A stretch of DNA of 64,000 nucleotides from DASQPR01 sp963831705 (GTDB lineage Bacteria; Actinomycetota; Actinomycetes; Mycobacteriales; Micromonosporaceae): the NCBI GenBank assembly GCA_963831705.1, contig CAWHRE010000010.1, positions 1,116,001 through 1,180,000 of the forward strand. The letters run 5' to 3'. A program made the position numbers and the translations under genes. The first letter of the stretch is position 1. Every line of letters begins with the position of its first letter. Below, piece after piece: positions 17,914 to 27,324 of the stretch. The notes under the pieces are model-generated. The model ran no database searches. It saw nothing but the letters and a program-made list of their open reading frames with translations, and was not told the DNA's origin.

Positions 17914-18444
17914 TCAATCCGAAGGCGAGCCGAACATGTGCGCGAACGCTTGCAGGTTCGCGAGCGATTCGCCGCGCGACACCCGCCAGGCCCACTCCCG
18001 GCGGATCGCGGTCGAGAAGCCGATTTCCAACATCGTGTCGAAGTTGTCGTCCGCGTAATTGAGAACGGCGCCGAGCAGCCGGTCGAGTTCGTCCGGCGTG
18101 ACCGCATGCAGCGGTGTCCGGCCGGTCAAATAGACGTCGCCGACCTTGTCGATTGCGAACGAAACACCGTACATCCGGGCGTTGTGCTGCAACAGGAACG
18201 CCCACAACTCCTCCCGGCGCTCGTCGGGTTGACGCATCACGAACGCCTCGACACGCAGCGCATGCGCACCGACGATCAGGTTCACGACCGTCTTGAGTTT
18301 GTGCGTGCCGGGCAGTGTGACCACAAACGACGCGTCGCCGGTACGTTCGAACTCGATCTCACGCTCTACGAGCGTCGCCTCGATGATCTCGGTCACCGAA
18401 GCGACCGAAGCGCCGCCGGAAGCCGAGGCGTCGGGCGCGGTCAT
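17914..18444 (-). CDS. YbjN domain-containing protein
   Basis: A 176-residue cytosolic protein with the YbjN/T3SS-chaperone-like fold: EFERTGDASFVVTLPG, LRVEAFVMRQPDE, HNARMYGVSFAID and VYLTGRTPLHAVTPDELDR. The ATG at 18444 overlaps the mshA stop as ATGA, which fixes the start. The pair mshA-ybjN is conserved in mycobacteria (Rv0486-Rv0487), pointing to cotranscription, though the function of the YbjN protein is not known. Confidence 0.85.
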   Translation of the reverse strand: MTAPDASASGGASVASVTEIIEATLVEREIEFERTGDASFVVTLPGTHKLKTVVNLIVGAHALRVEAFVMRQPDERREELWAFLLQHNARMYGVSFAIDKVGDVYLTGRTPLHAVTPDELDRLLGAVLNYADDNFDTMLEIGFSTAIRREWAWRVSRGESLANLQAFAHMFGSPSD

Positions 18445-19739
18445 GCCGCGGCACCCACCGGCGACCACATTTCGGCGGCCATCTGTGACTGGTGATGGAT
18501 CATCGCATCACGGTAAACCGCGAGCAGGCCGGATGCGGTGCGACTCCACGAATACTGCTGCGCGTGAGCGACCGCGCCGCGCGAAAGCATGGCGCGCCGG
18601 CCCGGTTGCGCCAGAAGATCACGGAGTACGTGCGCCCAGTCGCCCGCGTCATGCCCGTCCACGAGGACGCCGGAGTGCTGGTCGCGAACCGCAGTGACCA
18701 GGCCACCGACCGCCGCCGCCACGACCGGCGTACCGCAGGCCTGTGCCTCCATCGCGACCAGCCCGAACGATTCGTTGTGGCTCGGCACCGCGACGATGTC
18801 CGCTGCTCGGTACAGATCGGCGAGCGCGTCGCCGGCCTGCGGGGGCAGGAATCGCACCGAATCTTCGATCCCGAGCGATGCGGCGAGCGCTACGAGGTCC
18901 AACCCGGATCCGCTGTTGCCGCCGACGATCACGACGGTCAGCCTGCCGGCCACCGACGGATCCAGGTCCTTCAGCGACGCTACCGCCTGGAGCAGTACGT
19001 CCGGCGCCTTCAGCGGCTGAATCCGGCCGACGAACGCAATCACGTAACCGTCCGACGGCAGGTCGAATCGCCGACGTGCGGCGGCCCGATCCGCAGGGCG
19101 GAAACGGTCGAGGTCGACGCCCGGCTCGACCACGGCGACGTGGTTCGGGTGCGCGCCGTACAGGTCCATCAGCTCGCAGGCCTCGGTCGGCGTATTCGCG
19201 ACGAGCCGATCGGCCTCTTCAACGATGTGCTCCTCGCCGAGCACGCGCGCCATCGGCTCCGGCGCATCCCCCTCGGCGAGCAGCCGGTTCTTCACCTTCG
19301 CGAGGGTGTGCGCGGTGTGCACCAGCGGCACGCCCCAACGATCCTTGGCGAGCCATCCGACTTGGCCGGACAGCCAGTAGTGCGAGTGCACAAGGTCATA
19401 GTGGCCGGGGTCACGGGCGGCTTCGGCGCGAAGCACGCCGCTGGTGAACGCGCACATCTGAGCCGGCAAATCTTCCTTCGCGAGCCCCTCGAACGGGCCG
19501 GCGCTGATGTGCCGAACGCGTACACCGGGTGCCATCTCGACACACGGCGGCAGGTCGCTGCTGGTCGCACGCGTGAAGATTTCGATCTCCACACCGGACG
19601 CGGCGAGCCGCTTCGCGACCTCGACGATGTACACGTTCATGCCGCCGGCGTCACCCGTACCGGGTTGGTCGAGCGGCGACGTGTGGACGGACAGAGTGGC
19701 GACCCGCCGCGGCAGACTGCTCCCATGCGTACGCACCAC
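18441..19739 (-). CDS. mshA: D-inositol-3-phosphate glycosyltransferase MshA
   Basis: A 432-residue GT4 retaining glycosyltransferase that joins UDP-GlcNAc to inositol-3-phosphate, the first step of mycothiol synthesis. Signatures: LDQPGTGDAGGMNVYI near the N-terminus, VHSHYWLSGQVGWL, VNTPTEACEL-type region, VGRIQPLKAPDVL and the nucleotide-sugar motif SHNESFGLVAMEA. AAGGAG lies ten bases before the GTG at 19739; a GTG at 19748 is too close to it. mshD is also present in the window. Confidence 0.94.
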   Translation of the reverse strand: MVRTHGSSLPRRVATLSVHTSPLDQPGTGDAGGMNVYIVEVAKRLAASGVEIEIFTRATSSDLPPCVEMAPGVRVRHISAGPFEGLAKEDLPAQMCAFTSGVLRAEAARDPGHYDLVHSHYWLSGQVGWLAKDRWGVPLVHTAHTLAKVKNRLLAEGDAPEPMARVLGEEHIVEEADRLVANTPTEACELMDLYGAHPNHVAVVEPGVDLDRFRPADRAAARRRFDLPSDGYVIAFVGRIQPLKAPDVLLQAVASLKDLDPSVAGRLTVVIVGGNSGSGLDLVALAASLGIEDSVRFLPPQAGDALADLYRAADIVAVPSHNESFGLVAMEAQACGTPVVAAAVGGLVTAVRDQHSGVLVDGHDAGDWAHVLRDLLAQPGRRAMLSRGAVAHAQQYSWSRTASGLLAVYRDAMIHHQSQMAAEMWSPVGAAA

Positions 19740-19884
19740 TGATGACACACTCCTTCACGCAGTCGCGACGCAATCCGGCGCCAACCGACACAACCGCAGA
19801 ACTCCCGCCAATCTTCCCGCTCAACAAGATCCTTATGTACTTGCCGGTGCCTCCGGGTGACGAACGTCATGGCAGGATCGGGCC

Positions 19885-20655
19885 ATGACCGGATCAAAGA
19901 TCGCCGTCGTCACCGGCGCATCCAGCGGAATCGGGGCCGCGACGGCCCGCCGACTCGCCTCCGACGGCTTTCACGTCGTCGCGGCATCCCGACGCGCCGA
20001 TCGCCTCGGCGAGGTGGTCGCCGGAATCGTTGCGAGCGGCGGCCGGGCGGTGGGCGTACCCACTGATGTGACGTCCGACGACGACGTGACCGCGCTCGTG
20101 GCCGCGGTGGCCGCGCTGGGCGAACCGGTCTCGGTCCTGGTCAACATCGCCGGCGGCGCACACGGCGCCGAAACGGTAGCGGACGGCCGGGTCGAGGACT
20201 GGCAATGGATGTATGACGTGAACGTACTGGGCACGCTCCGTGTGACGAAAGCGCTGATCCCGGCGTTGATCGAATCCGGCGAGGGCACGCTGATCATGAT
20301 GGGTTCGACCGCCGGGCACATCGTCTACGAGGGCGGCGGCGGATATGCCGCGGCGAAGCACGCGCTCACCGCGATGACCGGCACGCTGCGGCTGGAGCTG
20401 TCCGGCGCGCCGGTCCGGGTGATCGAGATCGATCCGGGCATGGTGAGGACGGACGAATTCGCGATGATCCGGTTCGACGGCAACGCTGAGAAAGCGGCCG
20501 CCGTTTACGCCGGCGTCGCGAAGCCGCTGGTCGCCGACGACATCGCGGATTGCGTCTCGTGGGTCGCGACCCGTCCGCACCACGTGAACGTCGACAAGAT
20601 CGTGGTCCGGCCGCTGGCACAGGCCGCGCAGCACAAGGTGCACCGGGTGCTGTGA
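19885..20655 (+). CDS. short-chain dehydrogenase/reductase (Rv0484c-like)
   Basis: A 256-residue classical SDR. The NAD(P) motif TGASSGIG is at 10-17, the NAG-type motif is NIAGGAHG, the catalytic Ser is in MGSTAGH, and YAAAKHA supplies Tyr and Lys. Such enzymes oxidise or reduce alcohols and ketones; substrate unknown. It is divergent from mshA, as in mycobacteria, and overlaps the following methyltransferase as GTGA. Confidence 0.88.
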   Translation: MTGSKIAVVTGASSGIGAATARRLASDGFHVVAASRRADRLGEVVAGIVASGGRAVGVPTDVTSDDDVTALVAAVAALGEPVSVLVNIAGGAHGAETVADGRVEDWQWMYDVNVLGTLRVTKALIPALIESGEGTLIMMGSTAGHIVYEGGGGYAAAKHALTAMTGTLRLELSGAPVRVIEIDPGMVRTDEFAMIRFDGNAEKAAAVYAGVAKPLVADDIADCVSWVATRPHHVNVDKIVVRPLAQAAQHKVHRVL

Positions 20656-21440
20656 GTTCCAAGCCGGCGTCGAGGCCGCTCGGTGAGATCACTCGGGGCA
20701 CCACGAACCCGAACCGGCTGCGGCGGATCGACAACTGGATCGCGCGCCGCTTCGGCTCGCTTCTGGACAGTGCGCCCGATCCGCTCGTGATCGATCTGGG
20801 CTACGGCGCGACGCCGGTCACCGCGGTCGAGCTGCGTTCGCGGTTGGCCAAGGTCCGCGCGGATGTGCGGGTGGTCGGTCTGGAAATCGATCCGGTACGC
20901 GTAGCCGGCGCCCAGGTCACGGCGGACCCACCGGGGCTCACGTTCGCCCGGGGTGGATTCGAACTTGCCGGTACGCGTCCGATCGTGGTCCGTGTCTTCA
21001 ATGTCCTCCGCCAGTACGACGAAGCCGCGGTCGAGGCGGCGTGGTCCACGATGATCGGTGCGCTCGCGCCGGACGGCGTGATTGTCGAGGGTACGTGCGA
21101 CGAACTCGGCCGCGTCGCGACCTGGATCACCCTGGGCAAGCGCGGCCCGGAATCGCTGACGCTCGCATCGCGGCTGTCCACGCTGGACCGCCCGGCCACG
21201 TTCGCCGAACGCCTGCCGAAGGCGTTGATCCACCACAATGTGCCCGGCGAGCCGATCCATGCGTTCCTGGCGGCGCTCGACGCGGCGTGGACCAATGCGG
21301 CACCGCTCGGCGTGTTCGGCCCTCGCCAGCGATGGATCGCGGCGGCTCAGGCCGTCCACGGCCAGGGCTGGCCAATCCTTGATCGCACCCGATCGTGGCG
21401 GCACGGCGAGATCACCGTGCCGTGGAGCGCCGTCGCCTAA
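20652..21440 (+). CDS. class I SAM-dependent methyltransferase-like protein
   Basis: A 262-residue protein. SAM motif I is VIDLGYGATPVTAVEL, the acidic end of beta-2 is VVGLEIDPVRV, and later strands include GVIVEGTCDELGR. The GTG at 20652 overlaps the SDR stop, which sets the start and implies coupled translation. The family is conserved in actinobacteria as an uncharacterised methyltransferase; the substrate is not known. It is convergent with murB, overlapping by four bases. Confidence 0.78.
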   Translation: MSSKPASRPLGEITRGTTNPNRLRRIDNWIARRFGSLLDSAPDPLVIDLGYGATPVTAVELRSRLAKVRADVRVVGLEIDPVRVAGAQVTADPPGLTFARGGFELAGTRPIVVRVFNVLRQYDEAAVEAAWSTMIGALAPDGVIVEGTCDELGRVATWITLGKRGPESLTLASRLSTLDRPATFAERLPKALIHHNVPGEPIHAFLAALDAAWTNAAPLGVFGPRQRWIAAAQAVHGQGWPILDRTRSWRHGEITVPWSAVA

Positions 21441-22484
21441 AGCGCGCAGTTCACGAGGACCGGCTCGGGCTTCAAGGTGACACCGAATCGATCCGCCACA
21501 CCCGCCCGGATCTCGCGGGCCAGGTCGAGCAGCTCGCTCGTCGTCCCGCTCCCCCGGTTTGTCAGCGCGAGCGTGTGCTTGGTCGAGATCGACACGCCAC
21601 CGCGCGCGTACCCCTTCGGGAAGCCGGCTCGCTCGATCAGCCAGGCGGCGCTTACCTTCGCGCCACCGTCCCGCTCAGGCCACGCCGCCGGCGACCCGAC
21701 ATCGGCCGCCCGGTCGGCGAACGCCGCATAGTCACTCGCGCTGAGCACCGGGTTCATGAAGAACGACCCCACCGAGTAGGTATCGGCATCCTGTGGATCG
21801 AGCACCATGCCCTTAGAGCGGCGCAGGCCGAGTACGGCGTCCCGGCGTATCACTGGCATCGGCCCGCTCGCCGGGCGCGACGCCGAGTGCCTTGGCGAGT
21901 TCGGCGTACCGGATCGGGGCCGATCGCGCCGATCTGGTCAGCACGAAGTCGACCGAAAGCACGACCCATCGATCGACGTGCTTGAAGATGCTGGCCCGGT
22001 ACCCGAAGCCGCATTCGGCCGCCGACATCGTGACGACGTCTCCGGTTCGGCGGTCGAGGGCACGGACAGACGTGATGCGCTCCGCGACCTCTTGCCCGTA
22101 CGCACCGACGTTCTGGATCGGTGTCGCACCGGCCGAGCCCGGGATGCCGGACAGGCACTCGAGCCCCGACCATTTCTCCGCCACGGTACGGGCGACCACC
22201 TCGTCCCACGGCTCACCGGCCGCCACGGTCACCGTGACCTCATCGCCACTGACCTGTGCCGATACGCCTCGGGTACGCAGAAGAAGAACCGTGGACGGGA
22301 ATCCGTCGTCACTGATCACGACGTTGCTGCCACCGGCCAGAACGAGGATGGGCTCATGCGAGGCATCGGCATCTCGTACTATTTCCATGATCTGTCGTTC
22401 ATCGGTCGCCGGATTGATCCGGCCAGCCTGTCCCCCCAGACGCAACGTCGTATGAGCGGCCAATCCTCGATTCTCATCACGCAC
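21437..22484 (-). pseudogene. murB: UDP-N-acetylenolpyruvoylglucosamine reductase MurB, one frameshift
   Basis: MurB reduces the enolpyruvyl group to make UDP-MurNAc for peptidoglycan. The FAD domain shows LAAHTTLRLGGQAG, LAGGSNVVISDDGF and SGIPGSAGATPIQNVGAYGQE; the C-terminal part shows the catalytic Ser in SVGSFFMNPV and AWLIERAGFPKGY. The two halves are in different frames, meeting at about 21857-21862 where one extra base occurs (ERA joins MPVIRRDAVL when removed). The total of 1048 bases is 349 codons plus one. MurB is normally essential, so an intact reading in the real genome, or a second copy elsewhere, is expected. Confidence 0.88.
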
Positions 22485-22548
22485 GCAATTACCTTAGGCC
22501 GGATGCCCATCGCGACGATGAGCGCCCGGCGGACGGGCGGGAGACACC

Positions 22549-23313
22549 ATGGCGCGTAGCTCGGGCACGAAGGAACTCTGGCACGAGGCGTTGAAGGTCG
22601 GCGGCCTCGAATTCCGGGCCGCGGTCGGCGAGGCCGATTTGGCCGCGGACGTGCCGTCCTGCCCCGGCTGGACGGTCGGCACGCTCGTGCATCACCTCGG
22701 CAGCATGTACCGATACGTGAACGCGCACGTCACCCGGGGCGTCACGTCCCCACCGGAGAAGCGGCTCCCGGCCTACGTCGAGGAACCGCCGGCTACGGAC
22801 GTGCTGGCCTGGTGGGATGCGGCGTTCGAGAAACTGGTCGCGACACTGGACGTGATCGATCCCGAAATGCCCGCCTGGAACTGGGCGCCGCAGGCGAAAA
22901 CTGCCGCATTCTGGCATCGGCGGATGGCGCACGAGACGGCCGTACATCGGTGGGACGCGCAGATCGCGATCGGCCTCGGCGAACCGATCGAGGCCCGGCT
23001 CGCCGCCGACGGCGTGTCCGAGGTGCTCGACACGTGTCTTCCGGCCGGTCACCGCCGCCCGCACGCGCCGCTGACCGCGGTCGCCGAACTGCACGCGACC
23101 GACATCGGCCAGAACTGGTACGTACGGCTGCGCGGCGAAGGACTCGCACTGCTCGACACCGACACGATCTTGGACGATGACGACCCGCAGCCGAACGTGA
23201 CCGCCTCCGGCACGGCCAGCGACATCAACCTGGCCTTGTGGGGCCGGGTCGGCTTCGACGTGCTGGACGTCGAAGGACCCGAGGACACGCTTGAAGCGCT
23301 CCGAACCGATTAG
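22549..23313 (+). CDS. maleylpyruvate isomerase family mycothiol-dependent protein
   Basis: A 254-residue protein with a DinB/MDMPI-type N-terminal four-helix bundle (about 1-145) and a C-terminal MDMPI domain. Likely metal ligands are His in VPSCPGWTVGTLVHHLG (about residue 50) and HETAVHRWDAQ (about 127-137). Members use mycothiol as a cofactor or transfer partner, which suits a genome with mshA and mshD. The ATG follows GGGAGACACC. Divergent from murB. The specific reaction is unknown. Confidence 0.85.
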   Translation: MARSSGTKELWHEALKVGGLEFRAAVGEADLAADVPSCPGWTVGTLVHHLGSMYRYVNAHVTRGVTSPPEKRLPAYVEEPPATDVLAWWDAAFEKLVATLDVIDPEMPAWNWAPQAKTAAFWHRRMAHETAVHRWDAQIAIGLGEPIEARLAADGVSEVLDTCLPAGHRRPHAPLTAVAELHATDIGQNWYVRLRGEGLALLDTDTILDDDDPQPNVTASGTASDINLALWGRVGFDVLDVEGPEDTLEALRTD

Positions 23314-23398
23314 ACGATTGCACCGATCCTCGCGGCACCGACTTCGTCGATGACGCTGCGGTCGGCGCGCACGTCGCGGCGACGCTGACGGGACCCGC

Positions 23399-24221
23399 TT
23401 ACCGGTCGAGACCCAGGATTAGCTGCGGGGTCGCGATCACGTGGTCGGCGCGCAGCGGACGTACGGCCGTACCGATCGCGAAGAACTCGGTCGTGTGCGA
23501 GCCCCACGTGTGGTTGCGCTGACGAGAGGTCGACGCCGACGATGCCCTCCGCGTGCAGCGCCTCGGCCTCCTTCTGCATCCGGGCCATGGCCAGCTCCCG
23601 GGCGTCGTACAGCGCCTGGGTGAACTGCGGCAGCTCGGCGTTCTGGCCGATGTTGGACAGGACGTTGCCGAAGGTGCGGTGCGCGACGTGGTAGACGCAG
23701 ACGCCCATCACCATGCCCAGCGGCGCGTAGCCGGCCTGCAGCAACGTCCAGAAGTCCTGACCGGACAGGTCGGAGGTGAACGGGTGGCCCGGCGTCGTTG
23801 CGCCACTTCTTGCCGTCGTCGGCCTTCACCGCGGTACCGACGGCGAGGAACTCGGCCGCGTCGTTGCCCCACTCCTTGAACTCGACCTCGAGCCGTACCG
23901 CCGACGATGCCGTCCGCGCCGAGCACGTCCGCCTCCGCCTGCATCCGGCTCATGGCCAGCTCGCGGGCGTGGTACATCGCCTGGGACAGCACGTCGAGCT
24001 CCTGGTTCTTGCTCCACCGGCCCATCTGGAAGCCGACGTGGTAGACCGACGTGCCGAGGACCAGCCCGAGCGGCGTGAATCCGGCCTGCTTGACCAGCAG
24101 GAACTCGTTGACGCTCAGGTCCGAGGTGAAGATGTGCCCGGCGCGGTCCGGCTGCAGCTCGGCGAGCCGGCTCATCGCGTCCTGCGGCAGGCCAAGCGCG
24201 GTCGGATCCACAGCAGTCATC
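23399..24221 (-). pseudogene. YbjQ-like (UPF0145) two-domain protein, three frameshifts
   Basis: Starts MTAVDPTALGLPQ at 24221 after GAGGACGTC. It contains two copies of a YbjQ-like heavy-metal-binding unit: FTSDLSVNEFLLVKQAGFTP with ADGIVG, then LQAGYAPLGMVMGVCVYHV with EGIVGVDLS. Frames break at about 23898-23903, 23788-23790 and 23517-23525, each by one extra base; repair gives about 274 residues ending LILGLDR at 23399. There are no in-frame stops between breaks, so the copy looks recent or the indels are errors. It is the last gene of a three-gene operon of related proteins. Function unknown; YbjQ proteins form oligomeric rings. Confidence 0.7.
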
Positions 24222-24237
24222 GACGTCCTCTTTCGGG

Positions 24238-25236
24238 TTAAATGAACCGGGCTTGTCGAGGCGCAACATCGGCAGCGGCGCGGAGAGCGAGCGAGGGTGG
24301 GACTGGCGTTGATCGGCGCGATCGCGGTACCCCAGATGAACGCGTCGACGAGCGTGTCTTCGCCTTCTTGGCCAGAGCGAGCATCGCACCTCGTACTTGT
24401 TGAGTTCGATGTCCTGCAGCGACGACGCTGTGGCCGCCCCGCTTGGCGGCGTCTTTCGCGAGGGATTCCCGGGCGGCGGCTCGCGCGGCGGTGATCAGCG
24501 CGGTCGAGCCGACGATCTCCTGGTTGACCCATGAGCCCTGCTGCATCCGGGCAGCCCAGTCGTCGTGCCGGATCACGGCGCCGACGCCCTGCACCAGATC
24601 CACCGGCACCCAACCGGCGCGCATCAGCTTCGCGAAGTCCTGCCCGGACAGGTCCGATGTGAACGGCTTCTTGGGATGCTTCGTCACACCGTCGCCGGAA
24701 ACGGCCGTACCGATCGCCATGAATTCGAGACCGTTGCCGTAGAACGACGCCACGGTCAGCTTGACGCCGACGACGCCGTCTCCGCCGAGCCCGGCACACT
24801 CCGTACGCAGTCCGCTCGACCGCCCGATGCCGCGCCTGTTCGAGCAGGTGGGAGACGGCCGGGACGTCGACGACCGGGGCCGAGCGATATCCGCCGTACA
24901 TACCCTGGCCGGAGAAGCCGCCCCGGTTGTAGCCGGCGGAGTCGTTGTAGCCATACCCGCCGTACGAGTAGTACCCGCAGCCCGTGTACGACCAGCCGAC
25001 GTTGAAGACCGCGCTGCCCATCACCTGCCCGACCGGACGGAAGCCGACCGACCGGATGGCCGCGAACTCCTGCGTGCGTCAGATCGGAGGTGAAGCGCCC
25101 GGCTCGTCCCGGCGTCGGCCGCCTTGCGCATCTCGGCGATGCGCCACTGCGCCTGTAGCGGCAGCCGGCCGGCGGCGATCTCGCGCGCGCTCGCTTCGGC
25201 GATCTTGTCCGGCGTCATGCCTTCGGGAGCCGTCAT
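24238..25236 (-). pseudogene. YbjQ-like (UPF0145) protein with Gly/Tyr-rich insert, several frameshifts
   Basis: Starts MTAPEGMTPDKIAEAS at 25236 after AGGTGGGAAGC. Pieces in three frames read in order as one protein: an N-terminal helix, RAFTSDLT and QEFAAIRSVGF, a Gly/Tyr-rich loop (GYYSYGGYGYND), LRTECAGLGGDGVVGVKL, FTSDLSGQDFAKLMRAGWVPV, and a tail with DTLVDAFIWGTAIAPIN. Breaks are at about 25094-25097, 25073-25079, 24809-24812, 24417-24424, 24371-24390 and probably 24280-24300. The first three are clearly one-base insertions. The true C-terminus is unclear; the TAA at 24238 is the likeliest end. Confidence 0.65.
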
Positions 25237-25273
25237 GCTTCCCACCTCTCCGATGCTGCCGACCGACCGCCGG

Positions 25274-25692
25274 TCACAGCGTCGTGATCCGAGCCAGGAT
25301 CTCCGCCGCGGCTGCATTCGAGCCGGCCACCGCGTTCAGCTCCGCCGCCATGCTGCGCGTCCACTCGTCGATCGTGACATTCTTCGTCGAGAGTACGACT
25401 CCGCCGCTCTGATGTTGGATCATCGCGCTGAGCGGGCGGCCGTACTCGGAGCGCTCGACGTGATAGCGCCGGTCACCGAGGTGAACCGAGACGGCCAGGA
25501 CCGCCGGTTCGCTACGACCGCCCAGCCGGCCTTGATCTTGCCCTCGCGCTTGACCGTGACGATCTCGCCCGGCAGCGCGGCAGACAGCACGTTGAGCAGG
25601 AACCCCGCGTACAGCGAGAGATCATCGCTGTGCTTACGCAGCTGCGAAGCCAGTAGTTCAAGATCAAAGTACGACGGTTGGTCCTGCGTCAT
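25274..25692 (-). pseudogene. small conserved protein preceding the YbjQ-like genes, one frameshift
   Basis: Starts MTQDQPSYFDLELLASQL at 25692. After about 63 residues the frame shifts at about 25499-25507, where one base seems missing, and continues AVLAVSVHLGDRRYHVERSEY to a TGA at 25274, giving about 139 residues ending ILARITTL. I do not recognise the family. It is followed after 37 bases by the first YbjQ-like gene, so the three form one transcription unit and share a concentration of indels. Confidence 0.6.
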
Positions 25693-25755
25693 TCCGGCCT
25701 CATGATCTCGTCCGACGTGTCCGAACCAAGGCTAGCCCGCGCGGACAAGACTTGC

Positions 25756-26520
25756 TTAGGCGGCGGGTAAGACCTTGCGGGCAAGTACGGTGCCGCCGGC
25801 CACCGCGGCCGGCATCACCAGAATCGCGCCGAGCGGGATCAGGAAGCACACGAAGACCGCAGCGCCGAACCCGATCGCCATCGAGCGCCGCGTCTTGAGC
25901 ACGCGGCGCCGCTCGGCCAGCCGGATACCGCGGCGTGCGAACGGCACGCCGACCAGCTCAACCGCGAGGAACCAACCCCCGAAAAGCGCACCGACAGCCG
26001 GTACGACCGTCTGCCCGACGACCGGAATGAACCCGCACAGGAACAGCGGAATGCCGATCATGGCAGAGATCGTGATCATCCGGATCGACTCGCTGATGCC
26101 CCGAACGAACTCCTTGTACCAGGGCAGCGTTCCGGTCACATTGGGGTCGCCGCCGAGCCGTGCCTCGACGCGTTCGGAGATCTTCTCGTAGAACGGATCA
26201 CCGATCGCGAGCGTCACAGACGTGAATGTCACGACCGCGAGCAGCGCGAACAGGCCGACCAGGCTGATCCCGGCAAGCAACTGGATGGATTCGCGTGGGG
26301 CGGTCGCCCAGCCGTTCGCGAACCAAGTGACGTCCTTCGCGAGGCTGTTGATGAACACGACCAGCAGTACGAACAGGCCGATCAGCAGCGCGCCGGCGAT
26401 CAGCGCCGGAAGCAGGCCGAGCGCGATCAGGCCGGGATCGGTCCCGTACATTTTGAAGCCACGGAACAGAATTCCGATGCCCGAGAAGAAATCACGGAAC
26501 ACGTTCGGTCGCTTCACCAT
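25756..26520 (-). CDS. EI24/CysZ-like membrane protein
   Basis: A 254-residue integral membrane protein with the EI24 (PF07264) pattern: FFSGIGILFRGFKMY, PALIAGALLIGLFVLLVVF, FEKI-type region seen as GDPFYEKISERVE, then paired helices around LFLCGFIPVVGQTVVPAVGA and the RRxxL stretch RLAERRRVLKTRR. E. coli CysZ of this family carries sulfate, but the actinobacterial group is uncharacterised. Met at 26520 (MVKRPNVFRDFF) is taken as start; an in-frame GTG at 26556 has no ribosome binding site. Confidence 0.8.
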   Translation of the reverse strand: MVKRPNVFRDFFSGIGILFRGFKMYGTDPGLIALGLLPALIAGALLIGLFVLLVVFINSLAKDVTWFANGWATAPRESIQLLAGISLVGLFALLAVVTFTSVTLAIGDPFYEKISERVEARLGGDPNVTGTLPWYKEFVRGISESIRMITISAMIGIPLFLCGFIPVVGQTVVPAVGALFGGWFLAVELVGVPFARRGIRLAERRRVLKTRRSMAIGFGAAVFVCFLIPLGAILVMPAAVAGGTVLARKVLPAA

Positions 26521-26578
26521 GGAAGCAGACACTAGCGGCGCGGTACGGGTAGTCACAGCTTTGCGGGTACCCGGAAAG

Positions 26579-27316
26579 CTAATCGATTAAGCGTACGCGT
26601 ACCCGTCGATTTGCCTTGCCTTTGCTCTCGACCTTGACCACCGAGATCGTGCCGATCTGTTTGGTCGACTCGACGTGGGTGCCGCCGTCGGCTTGCACGT
26701 CCAGACCGACGATGTCGACGATTCGGATCTCGGTCTCATCGGCCGGGATCAGATTGCTCTGGGTGCGGATGATGTCCGGTAGAGCGAGCGCCTCGTCCCG
26801 GCCGAGTACCCGCGCGGCGATCCGCCGGTCGGCGGCCACCTCGGCGTTGACCAGCTCTTCCAAGCGCGTCTTGAAGTCGGGCGGAATCTCCGGGAGGTTG
26901 AAATCCATCCGGGCTTCACCGGGCTCCATCGAGTTTCCGGTGACGAGCGCGTCGAAGTCGCGGAACACGACGCCGCAGAGGACGTGCAGACCCGAGTGCG
27001 TACGCATCAGCATCGTGCGGCGCTCGTCCTCGACCGCACCGACCACGGCCGTGCCGACCGGCGGGAGCGGATCTCCGTCGGCCGGGATCAGTGCCAGATC
27101 GTCGCCCTTGCGCGTACCGACGATCCGCGTCTGCACGCCGTTCCACAGCAACACGCCGTGGTCCGGTGGCTGCCCGCCACCACCGGGGTAGAACGCGGAT
27201 CGGTCCAGCACGATGCCGGCGTCCGGGTCGCTCGCGAGCACGGTGCACTCCCACTCGCGCAACGTCGGATCGACAAGATCCAGCCGGTACGTCCGGCCGT
27301 GCTGCGTGACGCCCAT
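26579..27316 (-). CDS. alanyl-tRNA editing protein (AlaX-like)
   Basis: A 245-residue free-standing editing domain that deacylates mischarged Ser/Gly-tRNA(Ala). Zinc ligands are the HxxxH motif in MRTHSGLHVL and the C-terminal DGGTHVES region; the usual Cys of the CxxxH pair is replaced or absent, since DGGTH stands where many members have CGGTH. The N-terminal barrel has AFYPGGGGQPPDHG. It ends near LID, just before the EI24 gene. Translational quality control role is established for the family. Confidence 0.87.
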   Translation of the reverse strand: MGVTQHGRTYRLDLVDPTLREWECTVLASDPDAGIVLDRSAFYPGGGGQPPDHGVLLWNGVQTRIVGTRKGDDLALIPADGDPLPPVGTAVVGAVEDERRTMLMRTHSGLHVLCGVVFRDFDALVTGNSMEPGEARMDFNLPEIPPDFKTRLEELVNAEVAADRRIAARVLGRDEALALPDIIRTQSNLIPADETEIRIVDIVGLDVQADGGTHVESTKQIGTISVVKVESKGKANRRVRVRLID

Positions 27317-27324
27317 CTAGTGCC

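Noticed and set aside
18492..19742. 416-residue open frame opposite mshA
   Set aside because: Shadow of a strong conserved gene; composition is Arg/Gly/Asp-rich with no domain, as expected for an antisense frame in high-G+C DNA.
23708..25024. Single 438-residue protein across the YbjQ-like genes
   Set aside because: It is one frame running through several frameshifts and a gene boundary; the matching protein pieces lie in three frames.
23399..25692. Programmed frameshifting as explanation for the YbjQ-like breaks
   Set aside because: No shared slippery heptamer or downstream structure at the breaks, and too many shifts per gene.
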